The notes beneath the pieces were generated by a model. The model did not search any database, had not been told where the DNA came from, and worked only from the letters and a program-made list of their open reading frames with translations. DNA of 64,000 bases from Gnetum montanum (taxonomy: Eukaryota; Streptophyta; Gnetopsida; Gnetales; Gnetaceae), in NCBI GenBank assembly GCA_015680685.1, contig MNCI01023527.1, positions 193,863 to 257,862 of the forward strand, in the 5' to 3' direction. This document shows positions 22,871 through 34,304 of this stretch, piece after piece. Numbering within the stretch: the first letter of the stretch is position 1; each line of letters begins with the position of its first letter. The translations under genes and the position numbers were made by a program.

Positions 22871-23310
22871 CCTCTCTTAGTGTCAATCTCGCTTGCATTG
22901 TGTTTTAGTAGGACGGTAGTCCCTAGTGTCATAACAATTCATAATGTATTTCTCTTAAAGATTTGAGATGCCTAGCTTCTTAAGGGTTTGAAATAGCATC
23001 CCTAACATAGATTGATTAGGGGGCATTATGATGTTTCCCTCCATATCACACCATCACAATTGCTCATCCTAGTGTAGGATGAAGGTGAAGTCTAGTACAT
23101 ACTGATTGGGATGAGTATATACCACTTTGCACTCTTGTGGGACTGGAAATTTAACATCTTCACATCTGTGAAAAGACATTTTTCAATAAACAAACTAATT
23201 AGTATGCTTTTGTAATTATATGTTGTGTGGAGTAACATTGACCTTGAGTTCATCCAACGATATTAATAATGTTCACTAATCCTAGATAGCACATGTTTCA
23301 ACAAACAAAG

Positions 23311-23329
23311 TTCCCAATAATGATGCCAA
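23311..23329 (-). other. Eroded primer-binding site of element 2
   Basis: TTCCCAATAATGATGCCAA precedes the LTR start. Compared with the tRNA-Asp complement TCCCCGGCAACGGCGCCAA it has several changes, which fits the age of this element. Confidence 0.65.
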
Positions 23330-24167
23330 TGATGAGTGGTTGAAGATACCCCTACACTCAACCATATGAATCATGAAGCGTTCACACACAATTCGATCAA
23401 ATTTCGTGGACTCTATAGTTTCTAGTGCATTAGTCTTCTAGGAAGTGAGCCTTGTCCTAAGGTCATTCATTGTTTTCCCAATTACACTTGTGAAGCTCAA
23501 TGGTATGGTTAAGTGTAATCAAGGCATATGATTTTTATCATTTTATGTTTTAGGTTCATTGGTGCTTAAAGAAAGAGATGAAGTAATTTAATAACTAATT
23601 TAATTTAACTAACTAACTAGTCTCTAGCTAGTCCTAACATAAGCATCCAGTCCCACTTTTTGTGCATGTCCTGAACCCATGTATCCACTGCTGGGCTACC
23701 AAGTGCTATGCTATTGGGCACACCAAACAATAATGCTGCTGGGATTACCAAGCAAATACGTGTTAGGCTTGAAGTGGTCGTACTTATGTATTTAATCTAT
23801 TTAGCTTATCTCGCTTAATTAGCTTAGTTACTGGAAAACATTAAATAATTAATTGAAAACATCAAATGCATGAATAAATATCTAAACTATCCAGAATGCT
23901 GCAAGGTTTATCAAGAAGCTTGTCTTTATTGCCATACACACTATCGTGCTCAGGTACAACAATCCTCAAATAAAGATTTATACACTCAATGACTCCTGCT
24001 ACGAGCACTCGAGAAAATATTCTAACTTTCAAATGTAAAAATTATAAAAGCTCTGTTACTACTATTAATTTGATGCCCATAAACAGGGCCTTATTGACGG
24101 GGGCCCATTGATGAGGCTACATCAACAGAGGCTCGTTGACATTGACGTGGCACTTTGACGCTCATCA
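23330..24167 (-). repeat. 5' LTR of gypsy element 2 (third U3 type)
   Basis: TGATGAGTGG...GACGCTCATCA, 838 bp. R-U5 matches the family. The U3 end (about 24075-24167) has neither ACTCTAAT nor CGATATCG palindromes. Instead it has degenerate GGCYCATTGATGAGG / ATCAACAGAGGCTCGTTGAC repeats, so it defines a third U3 type. Confidence 0.85.
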
Positions 24168-24735
24168 AAAATTAATTATTAGTAGGGATGATAGTCCTAG
24201 TCCTAACAACATTTACATTATTTTCAATATTTGTGCTCAAACTTAAAATAGCAGATGGATTTAATTTAGTAATGGAAAGTTTTGGCGAAATACCAACTTT
24301 TGTAGGAGAGGAAGGTAAAAGAAGTAAATATTGGCACATGGTGTTTATCACAATTGACCTTATGTCAAGTCTCTTTGACATCTTCTAAACCTTGCTTGTC
24401 AACCATTTGATTATAAATACACCTTAAGACATATTCACAACACGATACTTTAGAAGAAGAATTATAAAGGAGCATAACATGTTTCTAGTTTGACTCAAAT
24501 AAGCAATCTCTTAGCTACAATTACTTGTTAAACAATAAAGTGTTAGCCTAGTGGTAAAGACACTTGATTTGAAAGCTCCAAGACATGGGTTTAATTTTAA
24601 AGGGTAATGTTGAGTTATATATCCCCAAACAAGCTAACACTAGTTAAGTCTCATCTTATTTACTCAAGTATAAAACAAATTTAAAATGAAAATTCAACCA
24701 AATAAATCCTTTGGATTAATTTAAGAAGTTTGCCA
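24168..24735. other. AT-rich flank with a SINE-like fragment
   Basis: No gene is supported here. The only structured item is the tRNA-like segment at 24538-24605. Small ORFs (24188-24388 on plus and its mirror) show no known domain. Confidence 0.6.
24538..24605 (+). repeat. tRNA-derived SINE-like fragment
   Basis: GTTAGCCTAGTGGTAAAG resembles a Pol III A box, and CATGGGTTTAATTTT about 35 bp later resembles a decayed B box (GGGTTCGAATCC). The spacing suits a tRNA head. It cannot fold as a working tRNA and no body or tail was traced. Confidence 0.5.
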
Positions 24736-24736
24736 C

Positions 24737-25195
24737 GATAAGAAGATGAATATGAATTGTCCACATGACCCAAGGTTTCACACTTTCATCCAAGGCTAAA
24801 ACTTGCATTTCCCAGCATCATCATATAGGATAAGAGGAAACAAACGAGTTTGAATGGACTCAAAATGCCATTAATACCAACCAACAACAACTTCTTCTTG
24901 TTGAGGTATCCATATCAAAAGATACAAAGCGACTGAGGAGAGCCAGATAAGGAGATGAATATGAATTGTCTACATGACCCAAGGTTTCACTCTTTCATCC
25001 AAGGCTAAAACCTGCATTTCCCAACATCATCAAATAGGATAAGAGGATACAAACCTGCATTTCCCAACATCATCAAATAGGATAAGAGGATACAAACCTG
25101 CATTTCCCAACATCATCAAATAGGATAAGAGGATACAAACCTGCATTTCCCAACATCATCAAATAGGATAAGAGGATACAAACGAGTTTGAATGG
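24737..25195 (+). repeat. Local segmental duplication with four 43-bp tandem repeats
   Basis: A segment of about 115 bp at 24737-24852 (AGAAGATGAATATGAATTG...ACGAGTTTGAATGGA) recurs at about 24952-25195. In the second copy an inner 43-bp unit beginning ACCTGCATTTCCCAACATC is present four times (starts 25010, 25053, 25096, 25139), nearly without change. This points to recent tandem growth in the right copy. The ORFs over it are by-products. Confidence 0.92.
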
Positions 25196-26640
25196 ACACA
25201 GCCCACATGGATGTTTGGCAGACGCAACAAACAAATGACCAAACTCCACACAGCACCAGCATCTTAGGAACAAACACTAGCAACAGCAACAGGGAGCGCA
25301 TTGATGAGCCAGCAAGCAAGCAAGCAAAGCCTGAACCACAAAAAAACAACAGAAGAGCAAATTTTCCATCTGTAAGCGAGTGACAGGGCAAAGGACACGC
25401 ACTAAGCGTGGCTGCTCCCCGTGAAGAAGATGATGCGATGGCAATTGCCCAAAGTAGACTTGGATACGGACATCATTTGAAAATCCAATGCCAGTGCCAC
25501 AGTGCATTTCACAACAACTGCTCTGCTGCTTCTGCTTCAATTCTGACAGTCAGAGTGTCAGGGTAAAAATCATCCTTTGAGCAGCAACAGTAGCAATACC
25601 AACCACATCGGAAAACCTTCCAAAAACCACTCCTTTACGTCTTCTTGCTTGCTTGCTTGACGAGGTTTGGCCACACATGACGTCAACTGCAACTCCCGCT
25701 GCAAAAATGGGACAAAGGCGGAGCACGCTCGCTCGGCTGGGCCAAGCAAGCGAATGAATAAATTATCGAGCGGTGTCAAAAATAATCACAAGTAAGGTCA
25801 AACTTGCGCATTATCGATTGCTTCTTCTTCAACCTTAAGGTTCACACAAACAAACAAAGAATGCACTCGGACGAAAGGCATAAAATATTGGCCAAATTTG
25901 GCGGATACGCGAGTTTGACCTCCGTTTCTGTGTAAGTCATGATGATGAACTGGATCGAGAGCACACGGAAGCTGTGCCATTGGCTGTACGCTGATATTTC
26001 CGACATTTTCACAGAAAATTTCAATATCATACTTTCAATGTTGTACATGCTATATTTTCCAAGCTTTGTTGAAAATTAAAAACATGAATCGTAGGAAACA
26101 GTTGGAAATCTCTTTGTCGGCAGCCTCGTTGCGCTGGCAATCTGCCACTGAACCTTGAACTGGAACTGCTCCGCGACGACGCTACCGTTGAAAAACGTCC
26201 GGCAAGGTGCCATCTGGCTTTCACGCCTCCGGACAGGGGCATGTTAAAAGGTTTATTGCCTTTTGGCTTCTGCTTTTTTTGTTTTTTTGCCTTCCCTTTC
26301 TTCTTCTTTACGCCGTTTTGCTCAAGCCTTTACAGCTTATTCTCCGCTTGTTGACTTTGAAGCAAAATAAAGGCAGGAAGAGATTTGAGATTCGCAGGAG
26401 GATCCTCCTAGAGGCTCGATCTCCTGCTCCTGCGTGTGTTGTTATTTAATGGACGTTTTTTGAAAAACGGACGCGGAACATGGAAAATGAAAAATGAAGC
26501 ATTCTGGCGAAGTTCGCGGCGGGAAACGGAAACAGAGGAGCCTCAGAATCTGAAGACAGGAGAGGCAGAACACAATACAAACAAGAGAGGCAGAATAGAA
26601 GAGGGAGGAATGTGAGAGAGGAGGAGGTGGAAGAGTGAAG
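25196..26640. other. Single-copy region upstream of the gar2-like gene
   Basis: The base composition is richer in CG than the surrounding repeats. No coding sequence is supported. Two AAGC-type runs (25312-25326 and, inverted, near 25647-25660) and purine-rich stretches are present. It probably includes the promoter side of the gene at 28692, but I cannot point to a TATA box or start site. Confidence 0.45.
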
Positions 26641-27018
26641 GCCGGCCATTTTAGGCTTTTTGCTCATTATTATTTATTTTTGTTTCCACTCTGCCTTTCG
26701 CCTGTGTCGTTATTGGCCGCGTAATTTAGCCATCATTATTCCGACGGCATTTATTGTCACAGCCAAACTCGCCTCATTTCTCGTTCATCTTTCAGCTGCC
26801 TCGCACAACGGCCTCTTTCTGTCCCTTTTTACCTCCCCCTCGATTGATCTCTTAACGTTTGTTTTGGTTGATGCTCTTAAATGCCACGCTTTTTTCGCTG
26901 CCGGTTTTCTTTCCTTGTGCCTTCCTTGCATGGCTGTTCCGGTCGTTTTTTAGAGTTTTAGGAGTCTCTGCGACCGCCGTTTGAAATCCTGGCCTGGTAT
27001 TTCATCGGCAATGTGCAG
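26641..27018 (+). other. Possible 5' leader exon of the gar2-like gene
   Basis: The segment ends in GTGCAG followed by a strong plant donor, GTATGT, at 27019. A matching acceptor TTATTCAG ends at 28450. A leader intron of about 1.43 kb (27019-28450) is plausible. The left edge is unknown. The ORF 26660-26953 has no recognisable domain. Transcript data would be needed to accept this exon. Confidence 0.35.
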
Positions 27019-28450
27019 GTATGTAATTCGCGATGTTTAGGTTTATTTTGTTCGCTTTTATGCAGAGACTGCTTGGCTCTTGCCAATAGTTTTAAGGTCT
27101 CTCTTTAAATAGATTCAAGATCCATGAAAATTGCGACTTTAAGGGATGGGATGATTTGTTTATTAGCTTTGATTTTCATTCAGGTTTGTCTTTTCAAGGA
27201 TGCTGTATGGGATTCTGATTATTCACTCGCAGTTAGAGTAGTGAAAATTGAAGTTAGTATTATTCCCGTTTCTACCTTTTTTCGTCTTTTCCTTAATATA
27301 GAAAATTTTCTACATGGAATTTTGTCATCTATTTTTGCAAAAGATGTTAATCCATTTTGGGTTTTTCTAATAAGATTTAGATAAAAATTTCCTGTTTTCG
27401 GAGTAATTTCAGTGCTCAAAAATCAAGGGAGATCCATCGATTTGATATGCGCTGAGACTGAAAACCGGTGGATATCTTGTTCGGAGATCATGGATTAAAA
27501 GTAATAAAGAGCGGTTAGATTCAGGTTGTTTCGTCTAGTTTTGTTTACAATGAAGACGACAAACAAAGCATTTGAGTTCCAGTTTCATGGTCTGTGCGTT
27601 GGCAGACCCACCCAGTGTTCTCCCTGTGCGCTTAACAGTCAAAAAGCTTTGAATCTTGGTCTTTTCTAATTCAATAGTTGTTTGTTATTGACTCCCTATG
27701 TTTGAATAACCTTTCAATCTCCAGTTCAAAATATTTTAGAGTTCTTTTAAAATCTTTTAAAGGAACCACTAATAGGCTGATCCCTGATAAAGAATTTTTT
27801 AGCTCTGGGAAATTCCGGTAAGGAGAAGTGGGGCACTGGGAAATCCGGGCAAGAAAAATGATGTCGAATTTATGCATGCGTAAACTTCTTAGCTGCAACC
27901 ATAATGATTCTTTTTATTTTGAAAACTCTGTGATATCTAGTTAGAGGTTTGGTGCATGCGGTTGAAAATTGGTTAGAATTTTTTTTTCTTATATTTACTT
28001 GTATATACTTATTTGATTTAAAAGTTTAGTGAACAGTGGGTCTAAATGGGGTTACTATTGGATCTTTGTTTGTAAGAGAGTAAGAAGGTAAGAGTTTGGA
28101 CTACTAACATGAATGCCATATCTCAAACACTTTATTTTTGGAGAAACAAATGCTAGCGGAAAACGTGACGATTAGATGTTTTGGTCTTTATTATGTTAAT
28201 GTTTTCAAATATTTGAATGGTGCTAATATCATAATTCCTGGCCTTACCAAAAATAATGAGGGAAGAGTGAAACAGTAACCGACAAAATTCCAAGGAAGAA
28301 TGTAACCTGAAAATATCATCATCAGTTTTTCAAACTAGAAGTGGAAAGAACATAGAAATACTTTCATAAGTCTTCTTTTGGCATTGATAGTATTTTTTGA
28401 ATATTAGTTTTATTTCCCTTTGAGCTTTCTGTTGCATCTGCCTTATTCAG
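27019..28450 (+). other. Possible 5' leader intron
   Basis: It starts GTATGTAATT and ends CTTATTCAG. It is AT-rich, with no long ORF that shows a known domain. The call is from splice-site appearance only. Confidence 0.35.
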
Positions 28451-28691
28451 GTTGGACCCATGTAACAGGAACTTCTAATAGTCCCTCACCAGTTTGTACA
28501 TGGAACACTTTGCAGAAGATGTTTGCTGATGCTATAGAATGTAGCCTTCATTATAAAGACAAGAGGTAGTGAATTTCCCTTTAAATTGGTTTTACATATA
28601 CTGGTTGTATGAAGACTTAGCATTATCAAACGTCTACTAATGTTATGAGGGACGATAAGGCACCCAAAAGAAGGCACTCCGAACTTTTGGA

Positions 28692-30735
28692 ATGTCCAAA
28701 ATGTTATCTCACTCTGCAGCTTATCCCTTGCCAGAAAGTTTTAATATTAATTGCATAGAAATTCAAAAGTTGAAATCAAGAGATATCCCAGTGGATGAGG
28801 AGTCAATTTCAAAGGACAAATTGCTTTTGGTTTCTTGCAACTCTACTGCAGAGGATCTACGCAAGCTTGAAGAATCAGCAGTTACAAATGATGCAAATAA
28901 CTTTTCCCTCTCTACAGTAGTATCTCAGAACAGAGACTGTGAAACATCTTTGAACGAGAAATTTAAGCCATGCGTGTCTGATTCTGAGGTAAACCATATT
29001 CATAGCTCCTATCAAGAGGACCAGAGTCTAGGCAATGCACGGGAATCTCTTCCATTTTTTCCAAAGATAAAGGACTTTGAATATGCAGTTGCTATACCAG
29101 CTGGTAAGCAGGAGAACGGGAATTCTGTTAAAGAAGATGCTTCTAACAATAGCAGTGCACCACATTTAGATTGTGACTGTAACAACATTATTGCAAGTTC
29201 CGAGGTTCTTGGTAGGCTAGACAATTATGGGGAAGGTTTACCCGAAAGTACCAAAAGTGTACCTTTTACTTGTGTCATCTCCATTGAAGACGACTCTAAA
29301 TCTTGTGTAACAGAATCTGTTGCTTCTGTTTCAAAACATCCTTTGGAAACAGTTCAAAGTTATTGTAGTTGTAATGGCTTTTCTACACTTCTAAATGCCA
29401 CAGAGAAAAAAGACTTTCTCGATGTGCAGGTTTTGGAAAACGGTTGCAATGGCAAAGAGACATGTAGACATGATGATTCATTTTCTCAAGCAAATTGTGC
29501 CGTAGTATCTGGGACGGAGCATACTCAGAACATGGCACATACAAACCTGTGTACAGAGCATGATGAGATTGGTGATGTTTGTAACAGCAATTCATTATCT
29601 TCAAGGTTTTGTAAAAATGAGAACAACGCAACTACCTGTGATCATACGGTAAATGCGACTGGGTGGAAGGGGTACAATGAGGGCAATTTGGCACACAATG
29701 GCGAAACCGATATCCTTTCAGCAACATCCATTTTCCAGGTAGTGCCAGCTAAAAATGGTGTTGTGGAATGTGATGCAGTAATTTCCAAGTCAGTTGATTC
29801 AGTTCATGTTCAAGAAGAAAACATCCAAAACAGTCTACAATCCTTAACTCAATCTGTACACGATGAAGCTTTATGTAGGCAAGGCTTAGGCTGGGAGCAT
29901 AAACTAACAAGTGATGATTCAGAGCCTGCCTCATTCAAAGACAATTGTGGAAAATGTGCTTTAGTTGAGGCTGACTCTGTTGAGTGTGCCGCTAGAAGCT
30001 CAAATGCCCTTGATAAAATGGAGGATTCCATCAATTCTGTTTCTGTGCAAAATGACACCAAGGGCATAAAAGAAGTAGAGATCGAATCCCTTCTATGCCA
30101 GAATTCTACAGCAGGTGATCATGAGGCGACACACTTGACACTGGTTGAAGAATTTAGAAAGGATGCATTTAAAGTAGAACAGAGTTCCTTAACTTCATCA
30201 GAGATTGTGGATGGTTCTATAGCAGAGGTTTCTCAAGAGAACAATGTCTACAATGCTGGTTTACCAGCTAATGATTCTATGAGGAAAAATGTACAAGGTA
30301 GTGTGGCCACAACGGGGTCAGCTCGAAACTCTGTCTCCAGTGTCGATGGAACTCAAAATGCTTATGGCATTCCATCAGACATTATCCATGAAGGCTATGG
30401 CGGAAATGATATACCATTTTCAGAACCGATAGCAGTATCTGGACCCATATCATATTCTGGGGCCATTCCGTTTTCAGGAAATCTTTCTATTCGTTCTGAT
30501 AGCAGCACAACTAGTACCCGGTCTTTTGCGTTTCCAGTGTAAGGGGTTTTATGTCTTCTTATTCGTTTTAGATCTGTCTTGAATTAGGCTTAATCCTTTT
30601 GCATTTATCATTTTATCATTTGTTTACAGATTAGCTAATGAGTGGAATAGCAGTCCTGTGAAGATGCGACAAGCAGATCCTAGGTATTTCAGAAAGAAGC
30701 AAAAGTGGCGGTTCCTCTGTTTCTGTGCGAGATAA
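28692..30735 (+). CDS. gar2-like plant protein, 650 aa (two coding exons)
   Basis: The coding exons are 28692-30538 and 30630-30735. A GTAAGG donor at 30539 and a TTTACAG acceptor ending at 30629 give a 91-bp intron in phase 2, and the join restores the frame. The protein is hydrophilic, rich in Ser, Asn, Glu and Cys, with no enzyme domain, signal peptide or membrane span seen. Its last part has a GNLSIRSDSSTTSTRSFAFP segment, then EWNSSPVKM and a basic/aromatic tail RYFRKKQKWRFLCFCAR. As I recall, this C-terminus is the mark of a land-plant family annotated as '18S pre-ribosomal assembly protein gar2-related'; the name comes from weak similarity and the role is unknown. The start is uncertain: several out-of-frame ATGs lie just upstream (28460, 28645) and the frame is open back to 28659, so an upstream coding exon may exist. 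Confidence 0.75.
30539..30629 (+). other. Intron of the gar2-like gene
   Basis: A 91-bp, T-rich intron, GTAAGGGGTT...TTTGTTTACAG. Reading through it meets a stop at once (30540-30542). Removing it joins FPV to LANEWNSSPVKM, which agrees with the family C-terminus. Confidence 0.85.
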
Positions 30736-31129
30736 TTTCAAGGTCATGATCCATGGTGTGTTATTGAATTTCTCCTTCACTTCTTATGTGAAAAAAGAGC
30801 CCAAGATAGTACCACCTTTTTTGCATGTTTTTGGCTGTCTCTGTAGGAAAATTTATCCATACAGGCATCTGTGTGGTCTTAGCTTCAAAAACACTGTGCG
30901 AGATACAGTTAAGTGTTAAGAATATAAAATTGTTAGAATGAATATTTTTCAAGTGTGGTTTACTTTCAGGATTCATTAAGTTAGGACATTACAAAGATGG
31001 TATCTTAAGAACGTTTAGGTATTATTATCAGCAAAAACTAAAATACAGAGAATGGGGGATGCTTTTATAAATCATTATTAATGTTTGGTCACAGTGACTG
31101 TTAACAATATCTCACTGGGGAAGATGGTT
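30736..31129 (+). other. Probable 3' UTR and flank of the gar2-like gene
   Basis: AT-rich, with no gene. The ORF 30725-30919 is a frame overlap with the last exon and shows no domain. A candidate polyadenylation signal could not be chosen among several AATA-rich words. Confidence 0.4.
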
Positions 31130-31640
31130 CATCATCATTGTAGCCTTGTCCCAACAAAATGGTGTTGGCTACAAAAGTTCCTTTTCACCATTTGCCTGTA
31201 TGAAGAGCTAGATCTTTGTTTATTTGTAGTTTCTTCAGATCATCTTTGATCATTTTTTCCTATGTCTTTTTGGGTCTTTCTTTCAGTGGCTTTCCTGGAA
31301 CAGTGATGTAGCCATCCTTACTTAGAAGCTCATTGTCTGATCTTCTTTGTACATTTCCAAACCATCTAGGCTGCCATTCTTGTAGCTTATTTGAAAATAA
31401 AGCCACTCCGAGTCTTCCTCTGATGTCTGTATTATGTAGCTTATCTCTTCTAGTAACATTCAACATCCATTGAAGCATTCATATTTCTGTTACACTGATT
31501 TGTTGTTCATCCTCCTTTGTAGTGCTCAACATTCAGCACCATATAAGATAGCAGGCTTAATTGCTGTCTTGTAAAATTCTGAAAAATTATTTTGTTTGCT
31601 TTATATCCTCCTCTATTTTTGGCTTTTATCATGAAGTTTA
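31130..31640 (-). pseudogene. 3' end of an RTE-type LINE
   Basis: On the minus strand, ILYGAEC followed by a stop in place of Trp (about 31555-31525) and then MLQWMLNVTRRDKLHNTDIR with LGVALFSNKLQEWQPRWFGN (31478-31330) match the C-terminal region after the reverse transcriptase of RTE-clade LINEs. The tail FVANTILLGQGY and a short ATGATGATG run at 31137-31130 fit the usual RTE 3' end. The 5' part with endonuclease and RT is absent, the usual 5' truncation. It lies about 400 bp beyond the gar2-like stop codon, opposite in strand. Confidence 0.85.
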
Positions 31641-32287
31641 TAGGCCTGAGCAAGAAAAAAAAACATGTTGAAAAGATTTATAGCCTTAGCTAGAAAAGGC
31701 ATGTTGAAAAGATATTGATTAATCTTACAACTTTTAGCTGAATCCTCTTTTTATTTCCAAACGTGACAAAAAGAATAACTGCATCTTGTGTTAGTGATGC
31801 AAAGTAGCAAAATCTTGTGAATTGCTATCATGCTTTAATATCCAGTTTGGCATATAATATTGACCTGTGCTTGATTATACCTTTAAGACATAATAGGACT
31901 CTTATAGGCTGCATTCAATGGCATACCTTAATGCAAATATTACACCTTATTAATGGCATGTTTTGGACTAGTCTTACTTTTATCCTACTTATCAGTGTAA
32001 ATGTTATAACTTATTAATGACATGTTATGGACTAGTCTTTACTTTTGTTTTCCCACTACCTACCACCAAGTATCCAGCCTTTTGAACTCCTGATAAGCTC
32101 TTTCCCCTTGTCTTACTTTGGACTTTGCCTTTTTTTAAACATGGATTTTCACTAGCACATGATCCTACTTTATACAGAATGTTGCCTTGGTCAATGCTTT
32201 TGGACAATTACGTCCTTCATCATTTTGTTTTACATTATGTTCCTTAGGGAATAAGTGCATTATAGTTGCAGTATCTGCAAATATTTG
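31641..32287. other. AT-rich spacer left of the copia element
   Basis: No gene is supported. It contains an imperfect duplication of a TTAATG(G/A)CATGTT(T/A)TGGACTAGTCTT segment (about 31950-31980 and 32014-32040). It ends with ATTTG (32283-32287), the left target duplication of the copia element. Confidence 0.6.
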
Positions 32288-32521
32288 TGAACCAAGAGAT
32301 AAAATGAAATAGTTCTCTTTATTGAAGTTTATGAAAGATTGCATACAAGGATTTATGGACCAGCCTTATTCTGTATTTCAGGAAACAAACTAAAAAAAAG
32401 AAAACTAATCTCCTAGAAATCAGAAGTGATAAAAATGGAAGCTACAAATTAGGGAAAAACAAACTCCACAAAAACTGCAATTAATCCCACAAAATTGGGA
32501 ATTTACTTAGTCTTTCCAACA
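32288..32521 (-). repeat. 3' LTR of the copia element
   Basis: TGAACCAAGAG...CTTTCCAACA, 234 bp, directly followed on the right by CTCCCCCTCAAG, the complement of a purine-rich priming tract. Confidence 0.93.
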
Positions 32522-32528
32522 CTCCCCC

Positions 32529-34080
32529 TCAAGTTGGTGAATAGATTTCTATCATTCCCAGCTTGCAAACTAAAGACTCAAAACCTGGTTTTGATAATGC
32601 TTTGGTGAGGATATCTGCCTCTTGGTCCTTGGTAGGAATGTAAGCTAGGCTGATTGCTCCCAAGTCAATCTCATGCTTGATAAAGCTTCTACCTATTCTA
32701 ACATTCTTCATTCAATCATGTTGAACTAGGTTGTGGATGATGCTTATTGCTGATTTACTGTCATTGTAGAGCTTCACAGGACTTGGCAATGAAATTTTTA
32801 GGTCCTTTAGAAGAGTCTCTTAATCCAAATAAGTTTGCACACTCCTTGAGCAATCTCTTGGTACTTTGCTTTGGTGTTGCTCCTTGCTACAACTGATTAT
32901 TTCTTAGTCTTCCATATCACAAGATTTCCCTATAATTTCACACAATATCCAGTTGTGGATTTGCTGTCTTCCATTGATTTGGCCTAATTTGCGTCAGCAA
33001 AGCCTTCCACCTCTCGAGATTCACCTTTCTTGAACAAGAGCCCCTTGCCAGGAGATCCCTTTAGATATCTTAGTACATGGTTGGCTACCTCTAGATGTCG
33101 ATTTGTAGGAGAATGCATAAATTGATTGATCACACTCACATTGTAGGTAATGCCAGGTCTAGTAAGTGAAAGGTAGATCAGTTTTCCTACTAGATGTTGA
33201 TATTGCTCATAGTCAACTAGGGAATCATTATTTGTAGCCTTTTGTTTCCAATTCCTTTCCTATGGTGTGCTAGCCAGGTTACAACCTATTTTTATTGTCT
33301 CCTTAAGCAAATCAAGAACATACTTTCTTTGTGTAACAAAGATCCCTTGTTTGCTTCTAGCAATCTCCATACCAAGAAAATACTTGAGGATCCCAAGGTC
33401 CTTGACTTGAAATTCGTTCTTCAGTTTAGTCTTCAACTTTGAAATCTCTAAGTGGTCATCATCGGTAATCATGATATCATCCACATACACAATGAGAATG
33501 GACTTCTTCCCACTCGGTGATTGCTTAGTGAAGATCATATGATTGGCGTACCCTTGGGTGTATCCAAAACTTTGCAATGCTGAGCTAAATCTTGTGAACC
33601 AAGTTCTAGGAGATTGTTTCAAACCATACAAAGACTTCTTAAGCTTGCACACTATGTTGCTTCGCATCTCAAATCTCGGTGGCATCTTCGTAAACACTTC
33701 CTTCAAATTTCCATTCAAAAAAGCATTGTTTACATCCATTTGGTAAAGATCCCATTCAAGATTTATATAGCAAGTGACAATGATACCTTGATTGAGTTCA
33801 TCTTGGTAACAGGGGCAAATGATTCTTTGTAGTCAATACGATAAGTTTGGGTGTATCCTTGAGTAACCAAGTGAGCTTTATACCTCTCTATCTCCCCATT
33901 AGGCTTGAACTTCATTGTGAATATCCACTTGCAACCAACAACTTTCTTCCCACTAGGAAGATCAACTACCTCCCATGTTCCATTCTCTTGAAGTGCTCCT
34001 ATCTCTTCTTCAATAGTTGCTCTCCATTTTGGATTCTGAAGGGCTCTTTGAATATCTTTTGGAATCTCCACATTGTCAAG
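32529..34080 (-). pseudogene. Reverse transcriptase and RNase H of the copia element
   Basis: The RT start (34071-33763) shows PKWRATIEEEIGALQENGTW, then CKWIFTMKFKPNGEIERYKA. The second ORF (33739-33260) has MDVNNAFLNGNLKEVFTKMP, then SLYGLKQSPRTWFTRF and the catalytic YVDDIMIT motif. Both motifs are intact, but they lie in different frames with a shift between them. RNase H ends at 32711-32529 with SLAYIPTKDQEADILTKALS. The region between (33260-32720) is broken by stops. Confidence 0.92.
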
Positions 34081-34304
34081 GCTAGTAACAAATGCCTTGT
34101 AATGAGGAGACAGATTTGAGTAGGTTAGCTACCTAGAGATGGGATGTTGGGTACAAGTTTGAGCACCTTTCTTGAGAGCAAGAGGAAGATCCAAATTGTC
34201 AAATAACACCATACCTTCTTCCATGGTTTTAGGATCCTCCCTTGGTTTAGATAGTTGCATAGCGTGGGGAATCTTTGGTCTCCTTGAATAAACCATAATT
34301 GGTT

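Larger units (their letters stand above)
3434..24167 (-). mobile_element. Gypsy element 2, old host copy interrupted by later insertions
   Basis: Its parts on the minus strand, from right to left, are: 5' LTR (23330-24167), eroded PBS (23311-23329), gag (about 22870-20960), protease region (20780-20331, then 9257-9139), pol (8253-5560) and 3' non-coding region (about 5560-3640). Element 5 sits inside it at 9258-20325 with a clean CCTTC duplication. An LTR+PBS remnant at 8254-9138 replaced about 330 bp of its protease-RT linker. No 3' LTR or polypurine tract was recognised between 3434 and 3640, so the 3' end seems lost or too decayed to see. It is the oldest copy in this nest by nesting order. 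Confidence 0.75.

Noticed and set aside
24538-24605. A functional tRNA gene
   Set aside because: Only A- and B-box-like words are present. The acceptor stem does not pair and the B box is decayed.
25010-25181. Regular 43-bp units considered as a CRISPR-like array
   Set aside because: The units are contiguous with no unique spacers and lie in plant nuclear DNA. This is a plain tandem repeat.
25277-25540. Minus-strand ORFs upstream of the gar2-like gene with Cys/Leu-rich stretches
   Set aside because: Several overlapping frames are open and the low-complexity composition follows the AAGC-type runs. No domain or splice signals support a gene.
26640-26953. 97-aa plus ORF (26660-26953) as a small secreted or membrane protein
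   Set aside because: It is hydrophobic in part, but lies in a likely untranslated leader and has no homologue that I recognise.
29012-30067. Minus-strand ORFs within the gar2-like exon
   Set aside because: They are mirror readings of the real exon, short and without domains.
28692-30542. Single 616-aa ORF as the whole gar2-like protein
   Set aside because: Its last codon and stop come from the intron. The donor at 30539 and the exon at 30630 restore the conserved C-terminal tail.
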